From: Candidatus Heimdallarchaeota archaeon
Lineage (GTDB): Archaea; Asgardarchaeota; Heimdallarchaeia; Heimdallarchaeales; Kariarchaeaceae
Direction of reading: 5' to 3'
Assembly (NCBI GenBank): GCA_027016475.1
Contig: JALUTL010000103.1
Span: 7,352-15,254, forward strand
DNA: 7,903 bases
The translations under genes were made by a program, and so were the position numbers. The notes under the pieces are model-generated. The model saw only the letters and a list, made by a program, of their open reading frames with translations. It made no database searches and was not told the origin of the DNA. Shown one piece after another: positions 1-6,369 of this stretch (its first letter is position 1; every line of letters begins with the position of its first letter).

Positions 1-338
1 ATGTTATCCTCTTCCGTAAGAGAAGTATAGACAAAATTGTTCATGACGAAATAAGTTAGAGAGCGAGCAACAACATTTGCTTCTACAAATTGAGGGGTCT
101 TGGGAAGAATATTGACAATCTTTTTGAGCGCGACGAATGTATGGAAAAGCAACTTGTTAAAGGATGCCAGATCAATTGCCTCCATGCTTCCTGAGAATGC
201 GCGATTAATGACATTGCCCATCTCATTAAGTTTTTCACATACCATAGAAATGTTGTTCAATAACTGCTCATGAGGCTGTTCTAACAATGTAGAAATTTGC
301 AAAAGGAGGTCTTGAAGATCCTTTTCAATCGCCTGCAT
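1..338 (-). CDS. Unrecognised helical protein, N-terminal part only (cut by window edge)
   Basis: The minus strand is open for 112 codons from an ATG at 338-336 to the left edge, so the C-terminus is missing. The start is well fixed: an in-frame TAA (341-339) lies directly before it, and a TATA-like box is centred about 26 bases upstream. The peptide begins MQAIEKDLQDLLLQ and reads as a run of amphipathic helices rich in Leu, Asn and Glu, with no signal peptide, membrane segment, Cys cluster or nucleotide-binding motif. I do not recognise the family. The helical pattern would suit an all-alpha cytosolic protein or a coiled-coil partner, but that is inference. It is divergent from the dehydrogenase gene at 482. 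Evidence for coding is the uninterrupted frame, a sensible amino-acid mix and the matching promoter. Confidence 0.72.
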   Translation of the reverse strand, partial: MQAIEKDLQDLLLQISTLLEQPHEQLLNNISMVCEKLNEMGNVINRAFSGSMEAIDLASFNKLLFHTFVALKKIVNILPKTPQFVEANVVARSLTYFVMNNFVYTSLTEEDN

Positions 339-360
339 TTAATGATCCATAACGGATTTG

Positions 361-368
361 CATAAAAG
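361..368. promoter_or_regulatory. TATA-like box in the divergent promoter region, possibly used in both directions
   Basis: On the minus strand this reads CTTTTATG. Its centre is about 26 bases before the ATG of the 1-338 gene, the spacing expected for a leaderless archaeal transcript. On the plus strand the same bases read CATAAAAG and lie about 27 bases before a TTG at 392, which is in frame with the dehydrogenase. The box could therefore direct transcription of either gene. The minus-strand use is the better supported of the two. Confidence 0.5.
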
Positions 369-481
369 ATACATGTTAGTAGAATGGCAGTTTGACTGAC
401 AAGATCGAACAAAAATTCATTATTTGCGATCCTTCAAGCCTTAAGAAGAAAATTCAAGTACTGACTATTTTACATTTAAAC

Positions 482-1342
482 ATGCGAGAAATCAAAAAAA
501 TATTGGTTTTGGGCTTAGGAACTATGGGGAATGGGATTGCACATGTTGCAGCCCAAGGAGGATACCAAGTAGTAGCCTATGATGTAAAGCAGGAATTCAT
601 CGAACGTGGACTCAACACCATACGGGCCAATTTGAGTAGAGGGCTAAAAAAGGGAAAAATAACGGAGAAAGAGATCGAAGAAATAATGTCGCGGATCTCA
701 GGCACTACGAATCTGGAGGAAGCGGCAAAGGATGCGGATTTCGTTATAGAAGCAGTTTATGAAAATCTGCAAGTGAAAATCGACTTGTTTGACAAATTAA
801 ACAAAATGCTACCGGAAGATGTCATTTTTGCTTCAAATACATCTTCCATCTCCATTTCCCTTTTGGCAGGAAGTTCTGGAAGAGCTGAAAGATTTATTGG
901 AATGCATTTCTTCAACCCTGTCCCTGTGATGAGGTTAGTTGAAATTATTCGTGGGGTGCTTACATCTGATGAAACCTATCAGATCACAAAAATGGTAGCA
1001 GAAAAGATGGGGAAAGAGACAATCGTTGCGAAAGATTCACCTGGATTCGTCGTCAACCGGATCCTGGTTCCCATGCTCAATGAAGCTGTGTTTGCTTATT
1101 CTGAAGGATTGGCATCTGCGGAAGACATAGACAAAGGCATGGTTTTGGGAACGAACATGCCAATCGGTCCTCTTGCACTCCTTGACTTGATTGGACTTGA
1201 TACTGCACTTATGGTTTCAGACATGTTTCACGAGCAATTTCAGGACAGCAAATACCGTGTTCCACCACTCTTGAGACAGATGGTTGCATCAGGACTTCTT
1301 GGCAGAAAGTCAGGTAGAGGTTTCTATACATACGATTCTTAG
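482..1342 (+). CDS. hbd: 3-hydroxyacyl-CoA dehydrogenase (3-hydroxybutyryl-CoA dehydrogenase type)
   Basis: A cytosolic enzyme of the 3HCDH family that interconverts 3-hydroxyacyl-CoA and 3-ketoacyl-CoA with NAD(H) or NADP(H). At 286 residues it is the usual length of the single-function form. The N-terminal Rossmann fold has GLGTMGNGIA (residues 11-20) and an acidic residue, D34, after the second strand, which favours NAD(H). The family's catalytic residues are all present: S121, H142 in HFFNP, E154 and N192 in the GFVVNR signature. Their spacing (21, 12 and 38) matches the human enzyme. The ATG at 482 is chosen because it puts the Rossmann strand at residue 6, as in relatives. A TTG at 392 would add 30 unremarkable residues. 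No other beta-oxidation or butyrate gene is adjacent, so the pathway (fatty-acid oxidation, butyrate metabolism or a 4-hydroxybutyrate carbon-fixation cycle) cannot be decided here. Confidence 0.93.
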   Translation: MREIKKILVLGLGTMGNGIAHVAAQGGYQVVAYDVKQEFIERGLNTIRANLSRGLKKGKITEKEIEEIMSRISGTTNLEEAAKDADFVIEAVYENLQVKIDLFDKLNKMLPEDVIFASNTSSISISLLAGSSGRAERFIGMHFFNPVPVMRLVEIIRGVLTSDETYQITKMVAEKMGKETIVAKDSPGFVVNRILVPMLNEAVFAYSEGLASAEDIDKGMVLGTNMPIGPLALLDLIGLDTALMVSDMFHEQFQDSKYRVPPLLRQMVASGLLGRKSGRGFYTYDS

Positions 1343-1458
1343 GAATTATTTTGACACAAGCCACAGGCACTTGCGATGAAAATACGTTTAGCAGTAGTTA
1401 AATGCAAATACAAACCACAAGTATTAAATGAAGAAGAGCATTGGTGATTCAATATCAA

Positions 1459-1490
1459 AACAATCATTTTAACAGATAATGAATGATGTT
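1459..1490. repeat. Imperfect inverted repeat upstream of the protease gene
   Basis: AACAATCATT (1459-1468) and AATGATGTT (1482-1490) are inverted copies of each other except for one extra A in the left arm. The arms are separated by 13 bases. The repeat lies in the 275-base spacer after the dehydrogenase stop, about 100 bases before the protease TATA box. It could be an operator or a weak RNA hairpin, but AT-rich DNA gives such matches by chance. I see no tRNA or convincing gene elsewhere in this spacer. Confidence 0.2.
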
Positions 1491-1586
1491 CAATTGACTC
1501 CAATCTGACCTTCTTGTATAAAATTGTTCTAAAACATTCAGAAATTGGTTTTAATCTACATCATCCAACTCTTGAGGTGAAAATAT

Positions 1587-1597
1587 TTTTATATAAA
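1587..1597 (+). promoter_or_regulatory. Archaeal TATA box for the surface protease gene
   Basis: TTTTATATAAA is centred at 1592, exactly 26 bases before the ATG at 1618. It is the strongest TATA-like element in the window. With archaeal spacing, transcription would start at or next to the A of the ATG, giving a leaderless mRNA. No Shine-Dalgarno motif precedes the start codon. Confidence 0.72.
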
Positions 1598-1617
1598 TTT
1601 GAACAAGGCTTGTCAGC

Positions 1618-4600
1618 ATGTTAAGCGCAAAGCAAAGCATCTTCGTTATGGCTTTGCTGCTTTTCTCAACTAGTGCGGGAATTGCAGTTAATGGTCAAAG
1701 TGAAGACATCAGAACCGACATTACCGGATTGACAATTCCGTTCATTGATGGATTGATTGATAAGGAAGCCCCAATCGGATCACTAGGCGAATGGGATGAC
1801 GGACTGAAAGAGACTGTGGAATTAAAGTCATCCACAGGATCCATCCAAGGAGACTTTTTCATCAAGCACGTATCCGATCGCATATTGATCGGATTGTTAG
1901 TGGAAAGCGTTTCTTTGAACTTTGAAGAGATCAAAGTAACATATGATGTTGATGGAGATGGTGAAGTTTCCCCTTATGATATCAGAATGGTTGTAGCACC
2001 AACTGATTCAAAAACTTCAATCGATTTAGGCAACCTCCTCTTTCAGATTGAAATGTTCGATGGCCAGTCATGGTCTCCCATGGAAAAAATGCTGGAAATG
2101 AAACCTGAAGAGGCAGACGCCATCAAGACGCAGGCATTCCAAATAGGGACGTTGAAAACTGCAACCCCCCAGAAGGTTATGGGTATGATAGTAAACCAAC
2201 AGGAAACAACGTTCACATACTCGATCGAAACATCCATGGACATGAGAATCATTGCAAATGCCATAAATAAGCAGAATGCAAATTATGAAAGTCCTTTCAT
2301 CTTCCCGAAAGAAGTTGCAAAGTCAGGTGTTTCGCTGACTGCCAAAATTGACAAGAAGATTTATGGTTATCCTGAGGTAGGACAGACGGACAATCCAAGA
2401 CTCCAAGTTTTTGACATCCAACAGTTGATTGCAAACTCCTTTCTGTTTAATTCTGGCATAAGCAGTATTGAAGTGACGCAAGCAGTGCAATTTGAAGACA
2501 ACAGCCTGTCTTTGGTCAAAAACAAACAGACCATGGCTAGAGTATTTGTAACCCATGAAGCTTCTTCACCAGTTGATGTAGAAGTCACATTGACTGCAAC
2601 TGCCATAGAGACGACAACTATATTTGGTATTCAATTTCCGGTAGCCTTCCATACGCTAGGGTCGCTGTCTCAATCGTTTTCGGCCCCAGTAAGCCCTGAT
2701 AGGGACAACTTGGAAGACAGCGCAAACTTCATTCTGCCAGACACATGGACAGCAGAAGATAACCTAAAATTGACGGCCCATGTCAAAAGAGTTGGATTTA
2801 TTGACATAAATTCTGTTGACAACACAAAGCAAACAACAGTATCCTTTACCGAGACCAAAAACTTGAACATCTACTTTGTCAGGCTCAACACGGGAACTGA
2901 TACATCACCAACTAGACCAACACTCACACAGGTAAATCCCCAATTGACGGAAATTGCTGAAGCCTATCCTGTCGCAAGGGTGAATTTCATTGAGCTGGAT
3001 TGGGATACAGTAGGAGTAGTTGCAGGTCTTGATGATCACGGAATTATAGACGAGCTGAATGATTTGTATGGACAACTGGTAATTGCGAGTATTTTTGCAC
3101 TGCTGTTTGGAATAGATGATGTTCCTTTCCCACACCAGCTCTATGGATTTAGAACAGGTGGTGGAGGGCACAGTGATCCTACGTGGAATAACCACGGCGC
3201 AAAACTAGGATTTGTTGGAGTTGGAGGAATCGGGTCAATGATTGCTGCACATGAGATAAACCATAACTTTGGCCCGAATTCATGGGGCAGACATGTTGCA
3301 GATACAGGGTATGGATGCAATGCACCCGGCCCAGATGCTACGTGGCAAACCTTGTATTCAGATGATGACATCCATGCACTTGGCTGGAGTCCGACATGGG
3401 GTCTTCTCCCTTCAACAACACCGGATTTCATGTCTTACTGCAGCGGACCCTCCACACCTACTGCCTGGATTTCAGACTACCGATGGGAACGAATGATCAC
3501 AGAATTTAAGTTATCAGGCGATCAAGATTTTGCCTTGATGCTTGCTGAGAGAGGAGTTAACATTCACCAATCAATAAAGGAACTTAAAGGAAGTGAAACA
3601 AGCAGAATTATTTCTGGAACTGTCGATTCTGAAGGTCAGCTTCAAGTCGATCCTTCTTTTGAAGTGCCAGGAGCATTACACATTGTTCCGGAGGCAGACC
3701 CGAATGTCGAAGCAAACTTTACTGCTTTGGTTTCGTTTTCCAATCAAAGCCAAATCAAAATTCCGATTTATGCGCACTTCAGCGGAGCAGGAGAATATTT
3801 CAATCCTGAGCATGCAGAACCATTGAAGACCACGTCGTTTTCTTTCTTCATACCAGACAATGGAGAAATAGTGTCTGTCGAATATTTGGATCAGAACGGA
3901 AAAACAGTCTATGCACAAAAGGGAACAGGTGTTGTCCCATCTGTCGAGTTGAGTGTACCACAGGAGATTAAACGTGGTGGCGGCAACCAAGTTGTGTGGG
4001 ATTTCTCTGCAAAAAATACCACCAACTTTTATTTCAAACTGCAGTATGCGCATAACAATAGAAGCTGGACTGATGTGGGTCCTGTCACCACAGGCTCTTC
4101 AATTGTCTCAAATTTTGAAAGATATCCGGGATCAAAGGAAGGCCAATTTAGGCTTCTTGCATCTGATGGCTTTCAAACCAGTATTTTTTACCCAAGTTTG
4201 AAGACTTTCATGTCATTCTTGCCTCCAGAACTGAACGTCACAAGAGAAAAAGAGAGTGATGAAAAAATGTTCCGGTTGCCAAACAGAGGATCGAGTATCT
4301 CCTTCAGTGCATCAGCAGTTGACCCTGAAGACGGACTACTCAAGCCATCTGCAATATCATGGGAATTGATAGACCCTCACAAGGTCAGTCATTTCTTCAC
4401 TGGAACAGATTTTGTCAGTTTCAGAGCGCTAAAGTCTGGCCATTACATTCTGATGGTCACTGCAAAAGACAGTTCAGGGTTAACAACTACAAAAACTGTA
4501 GAGTTCAACATTGCTGAACCACAGCAAATTACTGCTGAGACACTGAAGGAATTCAGAGAAGCTCAGGCAGCATTGATACCAACAGATGATCCAACTGCTA

Positions 4601-4764
4601 CCGAAACAACTTCGACCGGAACAACTGCAACCAGAACCAATGAAACCAAAAGTGAAGAGCTTACAAGGGAAACTACGCCTAGCGTGACACTTCCAATACC
4701 TTTCATGGCCGTCATTGCTTCAGTCGCAATCATTCCTATTGCAAGGCGTAAAAGGAAATCTTGA
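1618..4764 (+). CDS. Large exported, membrane-anchored multidomain metalloprotease (metzincin-like)
   Basis: The protein has 1048 residues. Residues 1-26 form a signal peptide, so it should act outside the cell. Visible parts in order: an N-terminal beta domain resembling DOMON/CBM9 folds (IDGLID at 43-48, W59) with an EF-hand-like loop DVDGDGEVSPYD (110-121); a domain opening IEVTQAVQ (284-291), as seen before some secreted metalloproteases; a catalytic region at about 415-640; beta-rich segments including VVWDFS (792-797) and RLLASDG (845-851); an Ig/PKD-like domain with DPEDG (902-906); a Thr-rich stalk (about 990-1021); and one hydrophobic segment (about 1025-1042) followed by RRKRK. The catalytic region has HEINHNFG (545-552) and the Met-turn MSYC (605-608), followed by a WISDY segment known from bacterial secreted metalloproteases. 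The third zinc ligand is displaced: S555 occupies the usual site and H559 is the likely substitute. C567 and C608 are the only cysteines. Protease class is well supported; substrate is unknown. Confidence 0.88.
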   Translation: MLSAKQSIFVMALLLFSTSAGIAVNGQSEDIRTDITGLTIPFIDGLIDKEAPIGSLGEWDDGLKETVELKSSTGSIQGDFFIKHVSDRILIGLLVESVSLNFEEIKVTYDVDGDGEVSPYDIRMVVAPTDSKTSIDLGNLLFQIEMFDGQSWSPMEKMLEMKPEEADAIKTQAFQIGTLKTATPQKVMGMIVNQQETTFTYSIETSMDMRIIANAINKQNANYESPFIFPKEVAKSGVSLTAKIDKKIYGYPEVGQTDNPRLQVFDIQQLIANSFLFNSGISSIEVTQAVQFEDNSLSLVKNKQTMARVFVTHEASSPVDVEVTLTATAIETTTIFGIQFPVAFHTLGSLSQSFSAPVSPDRDNLEDSANFILPDTWTAEDNLKLTAHVKRVGFIDINSVDNTKQTTVSFTETKNLNIYFVRLNTGTDTSPTRPTLTQVNPQLTEIAEAYPVARVNFIELDWDTVGVVAGLDDHGIIDELNDLYGQLVIASIFALLFGIDDVPFPHQLYGFRTGGGGHSDPTWNNHGAKLGFVGVGGIGSMIAAHEINHNFGPNSWGRHVADTGYGCNAPGPDATWQTLYSDDDIHALGWSPTWGLLPSTTPDFMSYCSGPSTPTAWISDYRWERMITEFKLSGDQDFALMLAERGVNIHQSIKELKGSETSRIISGTVDSEGQLQVDPSFEVPGALHIVPEADPNVEANFTALVSFSNQSQIKIPIYAHFSGAGEYFNPEHAEPLKTTSFSFFIPDNGEIVSVEYLDQNGKTVYAQKGTGVVPSVELSVPQEIKRGGGNQVVWDFSAKNTTNFYFKLQYAHNNRSWTDVGPVTTGSSIVSNFERYPGSKEGQFRLLASDGFQTSIFYPSLKTFMSFLPPELNVTREKESDEKMFRLPNRGSSISFSASAVDPEDGLLKPSAISWELIDPHKVSHFFTGTDFVSFRALKSGHYILMVTAKDSSGLTTTKTVEFNIAEPQQITAETLKEFREAQAALIPTDDPTATETTSTGTTATRTNETKSEELTRETTPSVTLPIPFMAVIASVAIIPIARRKRKS

Positions 4765-4808
4765 ACCTAAGGATTTAGTCTATTAAGTTACATTGTTGAA
4801 TTCATTAA

Positions 4809-4813
4809 TTTTT
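4809..4813 (+). terminator. Oligo-T stretch after the protease gene
   Basis: Five consecutive T bases occur 45 bases after the protease stop, in AT-rich DNA without a clear hairpin. Archaeal RNA polymerase commonly terminates at such tracts. A second, longer T run at 4835-4841 could also serve, although it overlaps the next promoter. Confidence 0.3.
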
Positions 4814-4834
4814 GGCATTAAGAGAAGCAACATG

Positions 4835-4845
4835 TTTTTTTATAT
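4835..4845 (+). promoter_or_regulatory. TATA-like box for the ribbon-helix-helix gene
   Basis: A run of seven T bases leads into ATAT. The core at 4839-4845 is centred 30 bases before the TTG at 4872. This spacing gives a transcript with no leader or a very short one and supports TTG as the start codon. The T run may also help end transcripts coming from the protease gene. Confidence 0.5.
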
Positions 4846-4871
4846 CAACAGACACACAGTAATTGATATAA

Positions 4872-5312
4872 TTGCCATCTACAAGGAGAAAGGATAGAGT
4901 AGCCACAACCTTTTGGTTTGACATCAAGTTGAAGGAACGTATGCAACAGACAGCAACCCGCATGAATACAACACTGACTGACCTATTGAATCGTGCAGTT
5001 GAAATCTATTTGGAAAAAGGGTACGTGCATGATGATGAACGATCCCAGAGGTTGGCAATTTCAGAAATAGCAAGTGAGTTAGATCAATCAAGCCAATTCA
5101 CTTCAAAGATTAAAGAACTTGATGACAAAATAAAAGGTTTAAGTGCCCGCCTTCAAGCTTTGGAAGAAGAAAGACGAAAAGAAGAGCGCATTACGCCTGA
5201 AGCAATTCAAAACCAGATTAGCATTCATTTTGAATCAAAGGTTCAACCATTGCTCAGGCGGCTCAACCAGATCATCGAGCGTTTGGCAACAGAGTCAACT
5301 AGACCTCGATAG
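4872..5312 (+). CDS. Ribbon-helix-helix protein with C-terminal coiled coil, probable DNA-binding regulator
   Basis: A soluble protein of 146 residues. Residues 9-50 fit the ribbon-helix-helix (MetJ/Arc-type) fold: a basic N-terminus, a beta-strand VATTFWF (10-16), helix A from about 18 to 30, a turn at MNTT, and helix B from about 33 to 50 (LTDLLNRAVEIYLEKG). Such proteins bind DNA as dimers through the strand. Residues 64-145 are charged and helical with heptad-like spacing, consistent with a coiled coil that could hold dimers or higher oligomers together. The TTG start is used because a stop codon (4869-4871) precedes it in frame, and the next Met (24) would remove the strand needed for binding. 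It follows the protease gene by 107 bases with its own promoter and ends one base from the convergent membrane-protein gene. No partner toxin is visible, so an antitoxin role is unlikely. Confidence 0.8.
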   Translation: MPSTRRKDRVATTFWFDIKLKERMQQTATRMNTTLTDLLNRAVEIYLEKGYVHDDERSQRLAISEIASELDQSSQFTSKIKELDDKIKGLSARLQALEEERRKEERITPEAIQNQISIHFESKVQPLLRRLNQIIERLATESTRPR

Positions 5313-5313
5313 G

Positions 5314-6216
5314 TTAAGTTAGGGATTGCTGGCATTTTGAGCAGATTTCTGTGTCCTCTTCGTTTTCCTGCCCACAATTTGTGCAGTACCATTTGGAAGA
5401 TCCTGGCCTGTGCGTATGGCCTACGTCTGGAGAATGGACTACTGGGGTGTTGTCATACTTTGTCAAGGTCAACCTACCACCAACAATAAGACCAAAGTAA
5501 ATAAAGAAGATGTAGGCAATGAATTTTTGGTAAGCCTCAACAGGGAGGGTATTTACAACAGGAATATTGACAACCTTTACAAGACTCATGCCGTCAGCCA
5601 AGTTGATCAGCGCCAGCACAGCAAGGATAAATAGGAGGATATAATCAAGCCAGATAAGCTTCGATGTTTTGTAGGGAAGGTCTTTTGCAAGCATGAGCAT
5701 GAAGAACCAAGCAATGCTCGCAACAGTTATGAAGATATACAGAAATGCAACCCAGAACCCATGCTCTTGCCATACGGCTTGTGAATCAAAGCTTAGGTCA
5801 AAGAAACCTGCACCAAAAAGCATTGGTCCACATAATATGCCCGTCACTATTGCAACCCAAAGAAGTCGTGTTGAATTCATGCTTGCATTTCGCATCTGCC
5901 TAAAGGAAAAAGAGAAAAAGGGGATTAGAAGTACACCTGTCAACATCAATGTAAAGTTGAATATGTCAGGATAGGGCGGTGCATATCGCAATTCCGTAGA
6001 ACCATCAGAGAACGTTTCGACATAGGTTTTTCGGACGCCCAATTCTGAAAAAAATTGGTCAAGAAATTGATATTTTCCATTTGGTGTCTCATATGTTATG
6101 ATCGCAAGGATCGTACCCACCAAGAAAATTATCCCTGCCAGCAGGATGCTTACGGGAGGAATAAAGTCCGCGAGCTGTCGATCCTCATCCAATATAGTAA
6201 ATTGGCGATTACTCAT
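5314..6216 (-). CDS. DUF998-like six-helix membrane protein with C-terminal zinc ribbon
   Basis: The protein has 300 residues. Hydrophobic segments at about 19-41, 84-104, 118-140, 152-176, 187-209 and 228-250 suggest six membrane helices. The FSELGV motif after the first helix, the following IFNF segment opening helix two, and a conserved-looking His (in QEHGFW) before helix four resemble the DUF998 family, whose function is unknown. The last 25 residues form a small zinc ribbon, C278xxC281 and C292xxC295, after a His/Pro-rich linker. With six helices both ends lie on the same side, and the ribbon would be expected in the cytoplasm. A ribbon of this kind usually mediates protein or nucleic-acid contacts. 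The ATG at 6216 is supported by a TATA-like box about 27 bases upstream. The DUF998 assignment rests on remembered motif pattern, not a search. Confidence 0.83.
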   Translation of the reverse strand: MSNRQFTILDEDRQLADFIPPVSILLAGIIFLVGTILAIITYETPNGKYQFLDQFFSELGVRKTYVETFSDGSTELRYAPPYPDIFNFTLMLTGVLLIPFFSFSFRQMRNASMNSTRLLWVAIVTGILCGPMLFGAGFFDLSFDSQAVWQEHGFWVAFLYIFITVASIAWFFMLMLAKDLPYKTSKLIWLDYILLFILAVLALINLADGMSLVKVVNIPVVNTLPVEAYQKFIAYIFFIYFGLIVGGRLTLTKYDNTPVVHSPDVGHTHRPGSSKWYCTNCGQENEEDTEICSKCQQSLT

Positions 6217-6239
6217 ATGGATGCATGGTTCTTACTTGT

Positions 6240-6247
6240 ATTAAAGG
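6240..6247 (-). promoter_or_regulatory. TATA-like box for the DUF998-like gene
   Basis: The minus strand reads CCTTTAAT here, centred about 27 bases before the ATG at 6216. The spacing again implies a leaderless message. It shares the 153-base divergent region (6217-6369) with the cysS promoter, but the two boxes lie almost 90 bases apart and do not overlap. Confidence 0.5.
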
Positions 6248-6334
6248 TTTGTAGCGTATGGAACAAATTTGTTATGAACAGAGTATTCAAGCTCCACTGC
6301 ATTCATTTGGTACAAAGGGTTTTGCAAGACATAA

Positions 6335-6343
6335 TTTATTAAA
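6335..6343 (+). promoter_or_regulatory. TATA-like box for cysS
   Basis: TTTATTAAA is centred about 31 bases before the ATG at 6370, so transcription would start only a few bases before the first codon. Two earlier ATGs (6349 and 6363) are out of frame with cysS and close after a few codons, which makes 6370 the plausible start. Confidence 0.5.
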
Positions 6344-6369
6344 GCAAAATGGCAATAATCAAATGAAAT

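Noticed and set aside
1376..1447. A 23-codon plus-strand frame beginning MKIRLAVVKCKY in the spacer after the dehydrogenase
   Set aside because: It is very short, has only a weak T-rich element upstream and matches nothing I know. Frames of this size are expected by chance.
1343..1617. Possible tRNA or small RNA gene in the 275-base spacer
   Set aside because: I find no cloverleaf arms, T-loop sequence or GC-rich segment. The spacer is uniformly AT-rich and mostly consistent with promoter DNA.
3676..4053. Open minus-strand frame of 125 codons inside the protease gene
   Set aside because: It lies fully inside a well-supported gene, has an atypical Cys/Ile-rich composition and no promoter or known motif. 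It is a shadow of the coding strand.
4832..4897. Short plus-strand frame MFFYINRHTV... overlapping the regulator start
   Set aside because: It overlaps the TATA box and the ribbon-helix-helix start in another frame, stops after 21 codons and has no promoter of its own.
4872..6216. Toxin-antitoxin pair formed by the ribbon-helix-helix protein and its neighbour
   Set aside because: The neighbour is on the opposite strand and is a six-helix membrane protein with a zinc ribbon, not a small toxin. The genes are convergent rather than co-transcribed.
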